A DNA stretch of 64,000 bases from the NCBI RefSeq assembly GCF_900156515.1, contig NZ_FTNU01000001.1:62001-126000 (forward strand). Direction: 5' to 3'. This DNA is from Moraxella cuniculi DSM 21768 (GTDB lineage Bacteria > Pseudomonadota > Gammaproteobacteria > Pseudomonadales > Moraxellaceae). This document shows, in pieces, positions 55,302 to 63,979 of the stretch. The position numbers and the translations under genes are program-made. The notes under the pieces are model-generated. The model saw only the letters and a program-made list of their open reading frames with translations, did no database searches and was not told where the DNA came from. Each line of letters opens with the position of its first letter. The stretch's first letter is position 1.

Positions 55302-56474
55302 ATGTCAAATTCATATCGTTATCAGCCACACAAGCCCAGCTCTAAGCGGGCACGGATTATTATTTGGACGGCACTGGTTACGGTGGTTGTGCTTTTAACT
55401 TGGGCATATTTTGCCAAGATTGATCAGGTTACTCGAGCATCAGCGACCGTCATTGCCAGCTCTCGCACGCAAGAAATCCAAGCCTCTGATGGCGGCGTTT
55501 TGTCATCAATGCTTGTCAAAGAGGGTGAAGATGTGAAGCGTGGGCAGCTTTTGCTTGTGCTAGAAGAGGAGCGTGCACAGGCAGCGGTGGATAATTCGGC
55601 GGTAAAGGTTGCTGCACTGCAAGCAAAAGTGATTCGCCTAGAGGCAGAAATCTTAAATCGCCCATTGCAATTTCCCGAAAGTGTCAAACGATATCCTGAA
55701 TATGTACAGAACCAGACAGAACTGTACAATCGCCGCCGCCAAGCGATTTCGCAAGAGATTGCCTCGCTTGAGCAGATGTTGTCGCTTGCCGAGCAGGAAT
55801 TGTCGCTCAATGAGCCATTGCTGGCTTATGGTGATGTCAGTCAGGCTGATGTCATTCGTCTGCGTCGCCAAGTTGCTGATATCAAGGCACAGATTACCAA
55901 CAAACGCAACAAGTATTTTGAGGACGCTCAAGCCGAGATGACCAAGGCTCAAGAAGAACTGCAGTCTGAACAAGAGCAGCTTCGTGATCGCAGTCAAGTA
56001 TTGCAAGAAAAACGCCTATTTGCCCCAACTGAAGGCAAAGTGAAAAATATCCGTGTTACTACCATTGGTGGTGTGGTTAAGCCCGGTGAAGTGATTTTGG
56101 AGATTTTGCCGACCGACAGTGATTTGGTTGTTGAGGCAAAAGTGCGTCCTGCCGATATTGCCTATGTTAAAGAGGGTCAAACCGCCAGCGTCAAGCTAGA
56201 TGCTTATGATTATTCAATCTTTGGTGCGATGAATGGGGAAGTTTTCTACATCAGTCCAGACACTTTGACAGAGCAGACACCGCAGGGCGAGCAGCCGTAT
56301 TATCGCGTGCAGATTCGTATATCGGGAGCGGAGTTTGATGGGCGTGCTGAAGATATTGTCATTCGTCCTGGTATGACTGCCAGTGTTGATATTAAGGCAA
56401 TGGAGCGTAGCGTCCTGTCTTATCTGACCAAGCCAATTACCAAAACCTTGTCAGAGGGCTTGGGTGAGCGTTAA
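55302..56474 (+). CDS. HlyD/LapC-family adaptor of the type I secretion system
   Basis: A 390-residue periplasmic adaptor anchored by one helix (IIIWTALVTVVVLLTWAYFA, about 21-40). A lipoyl half (ATVIASSRTQEIQASDGGVL), a long coiled coil (about 85-245, with many Glu/Gln/Leu repeats) and the second lipoyl half with APTEGKVKNIRVTTIGGVVKPGEVILEILP (about 243-272) follow, then VRPGMTASVDIKAMERSVLSYLTKPI at the C-terminus. This is the HlyD/LapC/EmrA plan that bridges the ABC exporter to TolC. ATG at 55302 is preferred over an upstream TTG. It follows the exporter gene by 26 nt and precedes the lipoprotein gene by 3 nt. Confidence 0.92.
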   Translation: MSNSYRYQPHKPSSKRARIIIWTALVTVVVLLTWAYFAKIDQVTRASATVIASSRTQEIQASDGGVLSSMLVKEGEDVKRGQLLLVLEEERAQAAVDNSAVKVAALQAKVIRLEAEILNRPLQFPESVKRYPEYVQNQTELYNRRRQAISQEIASLEQMLSLAEQELSLNEPLLAYGDVSQADVIRLRRQVADIKAQITNKRNKYFEDAQAEMTKAQEELQSEQEQLRDRSQVLQEKRLFAPTEGKVKNIRVTTIGGVVKPGEVILEILPTDSDLVVEAKVRPADIAYVKEGQTASVKLDAYDYSIFGAMNGEVFYISPDTLTEQTPQGEQPYYRVQIRISGAEFDGRAEDIVIRPGMTASVDIKAMERSVLSYLTKPITKTLSEGLGER

Positions 56475-56477
56475 GCC

Positions 56478-56930
56478 ATGAATGCTGTGCATCCAAAGCG
56501 GACAGTTGCCATTTTAACCACTGCCATTGTCATTGCTGGCATGGCGGTTGGTTTAAGTGCCTGTCAGCAATCTGCACCAAAATCGGCATTGTGTAATAAT
56601 CAGCAGATTGAGCAAAGTTTTGCCAAGCAGCAATCAGATGTACAAGTGCGTGGCTGTGGTGTGGTAAAATCAGTGCTAAAAGACGACACAAAAGGCAGTC
56701 GCCATCAGCGATTTATTGTTCGCTTGGAGGGTGTGCAGCAAACAGTATTGATGGCACACAATATTGATTTGGCACCACGCATTGACACACTCAAACAAGG
56801 CGATTGGGTGGATTTTTATGGTGAATATGAATACACCAAACAAGGCGGTGTGGTGCATTGGACGCACAAAGACCCAGCGGCACGCCGTCAAGATGGCTAC
56901 ATTGATCACCAAGGACAGCGATATCAATAG
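56478..56930 (+). CDS. DUF3465 OB-fold lipoprotein
   Basis: A 150-residue protein. The signal region [21 protein letters not shown] ends in a lipobox-like LSAC, so it is probably a lipoprotein. The body carries the DUF3465 pattern: [26 protein letters not shown] (about 58-83), [28 protein letters not shown] and HWTHKDP, the small OB-like domain with conserved His and Asp residues. Function is unknown. It follows the HlyD-type gene by 3 nt, so it is carried in the type I secretion transcript, perhaps by chance. Confidence 0.75.
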   Translation: MNAVHPKRTVAILTTAIVIAGMAVGLSACQQSAPKSALCNNQQIEQSFAKQQSDVQVRGCGVVKSVLKDDTKGSRHQRFIVRLEGVQQTVLMAHNIDLAPRIDTLKQGDWVDFYGEYEYTKQGGVVHWTHKDPAARRQDGYIDHQGQRYQ

Positions 56931-56998
56931 TATATAAGCTGGCTTATTTGCTTTTATTTGTTGTTAATTTATTATCATAAATGTAATATAGAGTGGTT

Positions 56999-58357
56999 AT
57001 GATGAAAATTTCACTTTCTACCTTATCAGCGTCTGTTTTGGCGGGTTTTGGCATAGTGCCGATGGCGTATGCTGTACCAAATCCGATGGGGCTGCCTACA
57101 GAGACGGTGCAAAATAAACCATTTGTTTTGCTGACAGAGCAGGCAACAAGCGAGCCTCTTGTGTCAGCTGAACAAATTGAGCAAGCACAGCAGCCAACTG
57201 CCAAGCAGACAGCTATCAGCGTGCCTGAGCCATTGGTTGAGGCGGTCAGTGCAGATGTTGGCTCGCCAGCGGATATGCAGACGATGTTGATAAATTGTGC
57301 CTCATTGACGCAAGATGCCATGCGTTTGGCGTGCTATGACACCCTGATGCAGGGCGATATACCAACTGCCACTCAAGCAAAACGACCAATCAAACTTGGC
57401 GATACGCTGTGGCAGACCATCAAGGGCAATCCGCAGGTTGTGTACAGCGAGACCGAGACGGTTACTTTGCTTGATGGGCAACAAAATGGTCAGTTGTCGG
57501 ACAAGCAAACCGAGCAGCTGGAACAAATTGCCAAAAAATTCACGCCACTAAGCTTGGCATTTGACCTTGATCGCAACAATACACCATTGTGGACAACGCG
57601 TCCGCATAACCCCATGTATATTTTGCCATTATATTTAAATGCCAAACCAAACCGAGACCCCAGCACGCCAACACAAAGCACTCAACATTTTAGCACCAAT
57701 GATATGCGAGCCATGGAACTAAAATTCCAGCTGTCGTTTAAGGTTAAGGCGGCAGAGGATTTGTTGGGTACAGATGCTGATTTGTGGTTTGGTTACACCC
57801 AGCAATCGCATTGGCAGGTGTATAATGAGGATAACTCGCGACCATTTCGCTCTCATGATTACCAGCCAGAGCTGTTTTTGACACAGCCTGTGTACTCCAA
57901 TCTGCCTTTTGGGGGTAAGCTGCGTATGCTGGGTGTTGGTGGCGTGCATCACTCAAATGGTGAGGACAATCCATTGTCCCGCTCGTGGAATCGTGCTTAT
58001 CTGATGGCGGGTATGGAGTGGGGTAAATTGACTGTCATGCCACGCCTTTGGGCTCGCGTTGCCAAAGGCAGTGATGGACAAGTTGATGACAATCCAGATA
58101 TCTTGGATTATTATGGCTATGGCGATGTTAGATTCTTGTATCAATTGCCAAATAAGAGCAATATCTCAGGCTTGATGCGTTATAACCCATCAACCAGCAA
58201 AGGTGCATTGCAGCTTGACTATGTGCGTCCACTGGGCAAAGGTGTCAGTGGCTATGTGCAGTTGTTCAAGGGCTATGGACAGTCGCTGATTGATTACAAT
58301 CATAACGCAACCAGCATTGGCATAGGCTTGATGTTAAATGACTGGATGGGCTTGTAA
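56999..58357 (+). CDS. pldA: Outer-membrane phospholipase A (OMPLA)
   Basis: A 452-residue precursor with signal peptide (VLAGFGIVPMAYAVPN). Residues about 30-195 are an N-terminal extension, unusually long compared with E. coli PldA, containing a short Cys-rich helical block (CASLTQDAMRLACYDTLM). The C-terminal 12-stranded barrel holds the catalytic set: GVHHSNGEDNPLSRSWNR (about 312-329) with the His-Ser-Asn/Asp triad and the calcium ligands, and FGYTQQSHWQVYNEDNSRPFR. PldA hydrolyses phospholipids that reach the outer leaflet and can contribute to host-cell damage. Two adjacent ATGs (56999, 57002) are possible starts. Confidence 0.9.
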   Translation: MMKISLSTLSASVLAGFGIVPMAYAVPNPMGLPTETVQNKPFVLLTEQATSEPLVSAEQIEQAQQPTAKQTAISVPEPLVEAVSADVGSPADMQTMLINCASLTQDAMRLACYDTLMQGDIPTATQAKRPIKLGDTLWQTIKGNPQVVYSETETVTLLDGQQNGQLSDKQTEQLEQIAKKFTPLSLAFDLDRNNTPLWTTRPHNPMYILPLYLNAKPNRDPSTPTQSTQHFSTNDMRAMELKFQLSFKVKAAEDLLGTDADLWFGYTQQSHWQVYNEDNSRPFRSHDYQPELFLTQPVYSNLPFGGKLRMLGVGGVHHSNGEDNPLSRSWNRAYLMAGMEWGKLTVMPRLWARVAKGSDGQVDDNPDILDYYGYGDVRFLYQLPNKSNISGLMRYNPSTSKGALQLDYVRPLGKGVSGYVQLFKGYGQSLIDYNHNATSIGIGLMLNDWMGL

Positions 58358-58387
58358 TTTGATATAACCTAAACAAAGGCGGCTTGC

Positions 58388-59179
58388 ATGATGGATTATA
58401 AAAGCCCAATTTGGCAAAAATCTGCACCAGACAACCCTGTGGTTTGGACGGTGCAGTATGTGCATTATCAAATGGCGGTTTGGCTACACAGACTGCATCG
58501 TCATTGCAGTATCTGTGGTCAGCGTCAGTCTGTAGCTCAGCTGATTTGTCAGCATTGCATGGCACGGATTGCCACCAAACTTGCTCCAGAATCCATACCG
58601 CTTGACATGGTTGGTGATTTGGACGGTCGGCCATCTGCCAATCAATCTGACAATGTTGCGGCGACATGGCTGCGAGTTTATCCCATCAGTTATTATCAAT
58701 ATCCTATCAATTTTCTTATTAAAAAATTTAAAGAAAATGAGCAATTAACCGCCTTATTGGCACTGTATGGGCTGATTATGACTCTGCCCAAGCCAATCGG
58801 GTGCCATGCAAAAAACACAGTCATTTTGCCCATACCTACCACCACAAGCCGCATTCGTAGGCGTGGATTCAACCCTGTGCTGACACTTGCCAAATGTCTG
58901 GCAAAACACTGGGGCCTACCGATTTGGCAAGGCGTAGCACGGCATGACGATAGCCAAAGCCAGCGAGGGCTGGATCGCAAGCAGCGACTAAATAACACAA
59001 TGGATTTTTATTTGTGCCAAGCAATTCCTGCTTGTCAGGTGATTATCTTTGATGATGTATTAACCACAGGGGCGACGATGGCGTCTGTTGCACGACTGCT
59101 TCGTGGGCAAAATGACAAGGTTCGCCTGCTTGGAGTTTGTTTGGCACATGGCACGCCCAAGCATGGAGCCAAGCGATGA
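58388..59179 (+). CDS. comF: ComF family competence protein / phosphoribosyltransferase-like
   Basis: A 263-residue protein of the ComF/GntX family required for natural DNA uptake in several bacteria. The N-terminal zinc-finger part has CSICGQRQSVAQLICQHC (about 37-54). The PRTase fold follows, with LPIPTTTSRIRRRGFNPVLTLAK (about 137-159) and the PRPP-like loop IIFDDVLTTGATMASVARLL (about 219-238), all family landmarks intact. Overlaps the next pilin-type gene by 4 nt (ATGA), so it is translated with the pilV-W-X genes. That coupling links DNA uptake and pilus biogenesis. Confidence 0.9.
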   Translation: MMDYKSPIWQKSAPDNPVVWTVQYVHYQMAVWLHRLHRHCSICGQRQSVAQLICQHCMARIATKLAPESIPLDMVGDLDGRPSANQSDNVAATWLRVYPISYYQYPINFLIKKFKENEQLTALLALYGLIMTLPKPIGCHAKNTVILPIPTTTSRIRRRGFNPVLTLAKCLAKHWGLPIWQGVARHDDSQSQRGLDRKQRLNNTMDFYLCQAIPACQVIIFDDVLTTGATMASVARLLRGQNDKVRLLGVCLAHGTPKHGAKR

Positions 59180-59706
59180 GTGCAAGAATTTATCAGCAAA
59201 TCTACAAAAAATCGGCAGGCAGCAGTTTGCTTGAGATGCTGATGGCTTTGTTGTTATTGTCTGTGGTGGCTTTGGGGCTGTTGTTGGTTCAGGGTAGGTT
59301 GTTGATTAGTAGCAGCTCGGCGGACTTACAAGCTCAAGCAGTGCAGTTGATTAGCAATGATTATCATGCGTTGCGTAATTTTGACGATAATCAAAAACGC
59401 AGTTATCGGCTTGCCCTGTCGCAAATTGCCAGCAGTGCCACGACATTGCAAGAATATCGCAGGGCAGCACAAGCACCTCGCATGGATTGTTATCAGGGCT
59501 GCTCGGCTGATGCCTATGCTCAATCATTGGCAATTCAGACTGCCAATGCCGCTGCACAAGCCAATGTGGTCATCACAGCGATAACCTGCCCTTCGGGCTA
59601 TTGTTGGGTGGCGATGTGGGGCAGTGCCGCTTTTACTGGGTATGATTGTCAAGCTCGTCTGGCGAGTACAGCCAGTGCAGATTGCTTAATCATGGGTGGC
59701 TTATGA
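59176..59706 (+). CDS. pilV: Type IV pilus minor pilin / modification protein PilV
   Basis: A 176-residue prepilin. The prepilin peptidase site and hydrophobic stem read SAGSSLLEMLMALLLLSVVALGLLLVQ; cleavage is expected after the Gly before SSLLEM, with Glu at position 5. The globular part has several cysteines (DCYQGC, CPSGYC, DCQA, ADC). The size and the downstream PilW and PilX genes fit PilV. It is coupled to comF upstream and to pilW downstream by ATGA overlaps. It probably caps or primes the pilus together with PilW and PilX. Confidence 0.82.
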   Translation: MSARIYQQIYKKSAGSSLLEMLMALLLLSVVALGLLLVQGRLLISSSSADLQAQAVQLISNDYHALRNFDDNQKRSYRLALSQIASSATTLQEYRRAAQAPRMDCYQGCSADAYAQSLAIQTANAAAQANVVITAITCPSGYCWVAMWGSAAFTGYDCQARLASTASADCLIMGGL

Positions 59707-60683
59707 ATGCTGAACGAGGACTGACACTGCTTGAGTTGGTTGTGGCTTTGGCGATTGGCACATTGGTGGTGCTGACGGCAGCAGCAATGTATGCACAGAG
59801 CCTAAAAATTGCCACTAGGACTGATAACACTGCCATATTAATGGATAAGCAGCTTTATGGAGTAGCAGGTTTGGTTGAGCAGCTGCGTTTGGCAGGGCTT
59901 GGCATAGATGATGATTATGCCCAAGCTGTGCTGATAGACCCTGCACAGCTGACAGGGCTGACACAGGGCGGCAGTGCATTGTCCACACGATTTTTGACCC
60001 AATCCAATCATGGGCAGGCAACCCAAGGCATGACGGCATCGGATAAGCTGACGATACGCTATGTTGCACCGATGGATATGTATGATTGCGAGGGTGATTT
60101 GGTGCTTGGGCCAAGACGGGTGCGATTAACCAATGGTGAGCTTGTGATGGTTGATGGGCAGGTGGTTATCGAGCGTTATTTTGTCAGCAGCGATGATGAT
60201 GGCTTGGCATTGCGTTGTGATGCGGCTCGCTATATCACCGATTCAATTGAGAGAGATGGCAGTCGGGATAGGCGTGGCAGTATGTATACCAATGCGGTGA
60301 TTGATGAGCAGGTAAAAAGCCACCTAAAAAATCAGCCAGCGATACGCAAACCCTATCAACTCAAAGGTGCTGGCACACAAAATAGAGCAGGCACGGTGAT
60401 TATGTCAGATATTGATGGTTTTTGGGTGCAGTTATTAACCATGCAAGCGGGGCAAATTCGCCAAATGTCCATTGATGATTATCGCAATCAACCAACCAAA
60501 ACTCCTATTATTGGGATAAAATTTGCCATCATCAGCCGTGCCAGGAGTGATTTATCTGTTGATCAATCAAGCAAGTTGGTGCAGATTTTTGCCAAGCCTG
60601 TTCGCTTGCCAGCAGATGGTATCGCACGCCGCTTACATACAGCAGATGTAATGTTTGTCAATGTCAAACAGCAGGTGCCATGA
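59703..60683 (+). CDS. pilW: Type IV pilus minor pilin PilW
   Basis: A 326-residue prepilin. It begins MNAERGLTLLELVVALAIGTLVVLTAAAMY, with the prepilin cleavage site after RG and Glu5 in the mature stem. The large globular domain (VRLTNGELVMVDGQVVIERYF, CDAARYITDSI) matches PilW in length. It overlaps pilV by 4 nt and pilX by 4 nt. With PilV and PilX it forms the tip/initiation complex of the pilus, usually with PilY1, which is not present here. Confidence 0.82.
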   Translation: MNAERGLTLLELVVALAIGTLVVLTAAAMYAQSLKIATRTDNTAILMDKQLYGVAGLVEQLRLAGLGIDDDYAQAVLIDPAQLTGLTQGGSALSTRFLTQSNHGQATQGMTASDKLTIRYVAPMDMYDCEGDLVLGPRRVRLTNGELVMVDGQVVIERYFVSSDDDGLALRCDAARYITDSIERDGSRDRRGSMYTNAVIDEQVKSHLKNQPAIRKPYQLKGAGTQNRAGTVIMSDIDGFWVQLLTMQAGQIRQMSIDDYRNQPTKTPIIGIKFAIISRARSDLSVDQSSKLVQIFAKPVRLPADGIARRLHTADVMFVNVKQQVP

Positions 60684-61438
60684 TGGGATATTATCAGAAG
60701 CAATCGGGGTTTGTACTGCTCGTTGTGCTGATTGTCTTGCTGCTCATGAGCGTGCTGGCAACTTGGCTTATCAATCAAAATGCTGTAAATACAAGCAGTG
60801 CTTGGTTAAATTGGCGTCAGCAGTCGCTATTTGTCAGTGCTGATACGATGGTTCAGAGTTTTTGGCGATTATCACCAGATGAGTTGGTCAATGAGGCGAA
60901 AAGTCCGCAAACTTGGCTAAATGCCATTATCACGACCGATGATGAAATGGTTGAGATGACCTCGTGCGATGGGCTGTTGAATTTTGGCAGTAGGCAGGTG
61001 GACATACGGCAGAATTTGACTGGTCAGCAGTCGGCACCTTGTGGCGGTGATACGGTAATAACAAAGCAATGGCTATATGCCAAGAGACTGCCGCAGACGC
61101 ATTTTTTGGTTCGGCAGTGGCAGGCTGCCAATATAACACCGCCAACAGCCGAACAGCCTGATGATATCACAGCCCAGCCAAGCACATGGCAATATATCCA
61201 TGTTCAGCTGTTTGTGGTGGCAATGCCAGCAAACAACGGGCGGTTTTGCCAAACGCAGCCCATGTATCAGCACCAAGCGATAAAATGCCTAACGGACAAC
61301 AGTGTCGCCAATGCAGCATCGACTGCCGAATGGCTTATGGTGGTGCAGGCTGATAATAGTGATTCAGAGCCTGCTACTGATAGTGCCTTATTTATCAAGC
61401 CATTACGCAGTTATGATATTCGTCTGGTGCGAGAATAG
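60680..61438 (+). CDS. pilX: Type IV pilus minor pilin PilX-like
   Basis: A 252-residue protein starting MMGYYQKQSGFVLLVVLIVLLLMSVLATWLINQ: a class III signal-like SGFVLLVVL motif in which position 5 of the mature stem is Val rather than Glu, as in PilX/PilK-type minor pilins. The globular part has an N-terminal Trp-rich helix (LNWRQQSLFVSADTMVQSFW) and three or four cysteines. Overlaps pilW by 4 nt. A strong terminator follows at 61590, ending the comF-pilVWX run before any pilY1, pilE or fimU gene. Confidence 0.78.
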   Translation: MMGYYQKQSGFVLLVVLIVLLLMSVLATWLINQNAVNTSSAWLNWRQQSLFVSADTMVQSFWRLSPDELVNEAKSPQTWLNAIITTDDEMVEMTSCDGLLNFGSRQVDIRQNLTGQQSAPCGGDTVITKQWLYAKRLPQTHFLVRQWQAANITPPTAEQPDDITAQPSTWQYIHVQLFVVAMPANNGRFCQTQPMYQHQAIKCLTDNSVANAASTAEWLMVVQADNSDSEPATDSALFIKPLRSYDIRLVRE

Positions 61439-61589
61439 CTGGCATGAACCAAGCATTCACAAAAAATCGGCTGACTGGCTGGATTTTTTGCCAAATTATG
61501 GTAAAATGCCACAGTTTTTGGTTGAATTGTGGGCGTTGCGGTGAAATTGTAATAAATTGTAACAATACTCACAGCAATTTGTCTGATAG

Positions 61590-61621
61590 AAAAATGATTG
61601 AACAATAAGCAATCATTTTTT
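61590..61621. terminator. Terminator after pilX
   Basis: Perfect 11-base arms AAAAATGATTG / CAATCATTTTT with a 9 nt loop; A and T runs on both sides make it potentially bidirectional. Confidence 0.8.
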
Positions 61622-61736
61622 ACACAATTACATAAAAATACCATAAAAACACTGGTGCATTGAGCGAGCAATCGTATTAAAATGTAACCATCAATAACAA
61701 GATGTGCCTTCGGTACATCGTTTTAGGAGAAAGCAA

Positions 61737-62489
61737 ATGAAAGCTGTAAAATTGTCTGTAATTTCTGCTGCAGTACTACTATCAACTTCTGCGATGGCAA
61801 ATGTTATCACTAACACTGGCACCGCTGTTGCTAATGGTACTCGCACAGTTTTCAAAACACTAACCAAGCCAGCAGCAGTAAGTGCTGAAGTTGGTACTTT
61901 GGGTTATGGTGCAAACATCGCTTGGGCGGTAAACGACACTACCGAACTACAAGCTGGTTGGGCAGGTGGCGATATCGCCAAAAGCATCAACGACAACTTT
62001 GATGCGAACGGTGTAAACTACCAACTTGACACTGATTTTTCAAACCCATACATCGGCGTACAAATGCGTCCTGCAGCCAACTGGTTCACCGTTGGTGCTG
62101 GTATCATCGTACCTGATAACGACATCAAAGTTCGTGCAAATTCTTATGACCAAGGCGTATATCGTGTTGGCGGTAAAGAGTACAATCAAGCAGATGTGGG
62201 CGTACTAGAAGGTACTTTGGAGCATCGCAACAAGCTAGCACCTTACCTAACCATCGGTTTCCGTCCAAACATCAACAACAACTGGGGTGTATTCGGTGAA
62301 ATCGGTGCAACTTACCTAGGTAAAGTTGATGCTCAAATCACTGCTGACGAAACTGGTTTGGTTAGAGCGACTGATGGCACTGTAACCAGCAAGCGTGCAA
62401 TCGCTGTGCAAGCTGAACGCGACATCGAAGCGAAAAAATATGCAAACTGGTTCCCAATTGCAAAAGTTGGCGTAACTTATCGCTTCTAA
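61737..62489 (+). CDS. Outer-membrane beta-barrel protein (porin-like, about 8 strands)
   Basis: A 250-residue precursor with signal peptide ending SAMA (about residue 22). The mature part has alternating hydrophobic strands and turns, glycine-rich segments (VGTLGYGANIAWAVNDTTELQAGW, NPYIGVQMRPAANWFTVGAGIIV, YLTIGFRPNINNNWGVFGEIG) and a C-terminal YRF, the BAM-recognition phenylalanine. Length suggests an 8-strand barrel of the OmpW/OmpA-like class. Codon use is more optimised than neighbours (many AAC, GGT, CTA), suggesting high expression. AGGAGA before the ATG supports the start at 61737. Not assigned to a named Moraxella OMP. Confidence 0.8.
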   Translation: MKAVKLSVISAAVLLSTSAMANVITNTGTAVANGTRTVFKTLTKPAAVSAEVGTLGYGANIAWAVNDTTELQAGWAGGDIAKSINDNFDANGVNYQLDTDFSNPYIGVQMRPAANWFTVGAGIIVPDNDIKVRANSYDQGVYRVGGKEYNQADVGVLEGTLEHRNKLAPYLTIGFRPNINNNWGVFGEIGATYLGKVDAQITADETGLVRATDGTVTSKRAIAVQAERDIEAKKYANWFPIAKVGVTYRF

Positions 62490-62523
62490 TCGCTAAATCA
62501 GAAATCTTCTGATAAATAGCAAA

Positions 62524-62551
62524 GGCAGTGCAATCGCACTGTCTTTTTTTT
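62524..62551 (+). terminator. Terminator of the outer-membrane protein gene
   Basis: GGCAGTGC / GCACTGTC stem, AATC loop, T8 tail, 35 nt after the stop codon. The rest of the gap to 62778 is AT-rich and shows nothing else. Confidence 0.88.
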
Positions 62552-62778
62552 GGCTTTGTGCAAGCTCTTAATGGCAATGGCATTGATTGTATTTTGGTGC
62601 GATATTTACTGATTAAGCTGTAAAAATTTATAGATAAATTAAGAATTATCATCAGGCAAAGTAGTATGGCAAATGGCAGTTATATTGCCATCAAGCAGTC
62701 AATTTTAGAATAAAAAAGCAAAATAAGATAAATATTAAAAAATAATTAAGATATTTTTAATAAAAACACCAATTAATA

Positions 62779-63390
62779 TTAATCAAAGGCGACATTATCA
62801 TCGGCAAAAATCGCATTCAGCTGCAATCTGGGCTGATGATAAACCCAATGCCCAGCTGCTACACTTGTCCGCACCAGTTGTAACTGCGTGCTGGTATCAG
62901 GCAAAGTCATTGCCGAAAAATCAACACCAAGACCTGCGTGCAAGCGACCGTGATACAGTTTAATCCAACATTCTTTGATTCGCCATAATGCAGCAATCAG
63001 TGATTGTTTGGCGATGGCTTGGTTGATGAGCATAAGCTCATTGGGGTGATAATAGCGATTGGCAATGGCAGGGCTGACTGGGTGGATTTCGATATCAATG
63101 GCACAGGGCGTGGGGCTAATAATAAGTGCGACCTGATTGCCAGAATGGCTAAAGCTCACAAAACCATGCCGACCGCCGATAAGCCGATAGGGCAGATGCG
63201 TGTCTTGCAGCTTGGCGGTGATATTAAATTTGCATAAAGTTTTTGATAATAAAGCACGCACGCAAGCAGATTGTTGGCGTTTGTGTTGTGCTTTGTTGGT
63301 GTTTGGTGTGGCGATATAGGCATGGGCGATAATGACTGCCTTGTCATGCAACAAGGTAAAGGTAGGGTTGTGCAAACTACACGCAGTCAT
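62779..63390 (-). CDS. 4'-phosphopantetheinyl transferase superfamily protein
   Basis: A 203-residue cytosolic enzyme of the Sfp/EntD/AcpT class that transfers the phosphopantetheine arm of CoA to carrier proteins. Landmarks: GGRHGFVSFSHSGNQVALII (about 72-91), CAIDIEIHP (about 96-104, the magnesium-binding Asp/Glu) and LWRIKECWIKLYHGRL (about 136-151, the WxxKE motif). No polyketide, NRPS or fatty-acid synthase gene is adjacent; its partner is elsewhere. The converging OMP gene ends 290 nt away and pal lies just upstream. Confidence 0.88.
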   Translation of the reverse strand: MTACSLHNPTFTLLHDKAVIIAHAYIATPNTNKAQHKRQQSACVRALLSKTLCKFNITAKLQDTHLPYRLIGGRHGFVSFSHSGNQVALIISPTPCAIDIEIHPVSPAIANRYYHPNELMLINQAIAKQSLIAALWRIKECWIKLYHGRLHAGLGVDFSAMTLPDTSTQLQLVRTSVAAGHWVYHQPRLQLNAIFADDNVAFD

Positions 63391-63463
63391 GCAGAGCGGT
63401 AGCCAAATTTATGCAGATACTTGCTCGATGGATATGCCACCAAGCAAGTATTGCGTTAGCTGT

Positions 63464-63979
63464 TTAGTATGATAGCTCGGCACGGCGGTTTTGCGACCAT
63501 GCTTCTTCGGTTGAGCCAGTGGCAACGGGGCGTTCTTCGCCAAAGCTGACAATCTCAACATTGGCATCGCTGACCCCTTTGCTGGTCAAATAGCTACGCA
63601 CGGCAGCAGCACGACGCTCACCCAACGACATATTGTACTCACGACCACCTCGCTCATCGGTATGACCTGCAACCAACACACGAGCGGTTTGATTGGCGGT
63701 TAATAGCTTAATATGCTCATCTAGGATTGCTGCAGCTTGTGGCTTGATGACATCAGAGTCAAAATCAAAATGCACAAGGCTTGGCAGGGCTGCTGCTGCA
63801 GTTTTAACCGCTTCGCTATTTTCGACCAAAGGTTTGCTTGGGTTGTATACAGCACCTGTATAGCCTGTTGGGGCGTTTGGTGCAACAACGACATTGCCAG
63901 TTGGCTTATGGGCACAACCTGTGCTTGTCATCACGGCCACCAAGGCAAGGCCTGCAAGAGCAAATTTTAAATGTGGCAT
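63464..63979 (-). CDS. pal: Peptidoglycan-associated lipoprotein Pal
   Basis: A 171-residue outer-membrane lipoprotein. Lipobox MTSTGC gives the mature Cys at about residue 22. After a linker, the OmpA-like peptidoglycan-binding domain has VHFDFDSDVIKPQAAAILDEH (about 70-90), VAGHTDERGGREYNMSLGERRA (about 107-128) and the diaminopimelate-binding Asp/Arg pair, ending with IVSFGEERPV and NRRAELSY. Pal with TolA and TolB stabilises the envelope. tolB, normally just upstream, would lie beyond the right edge of the window. Confidence 0.95.
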   Translation of the reverse strand: MPHLKFALAGLALVAVMTSTGCAHKPTGNVVVAPNAPTGYTGAVYNPSKPLVENSEAVKTAAAALPSLVHFDFDSDVIKPQAAAILDEHIKLLTANQTARVLVAGHTDERGGREYNMSLGERRAAAVRSYLTSKGVSDANVEIVSFGEERPVATGSTEEAWSQNRRAELSY

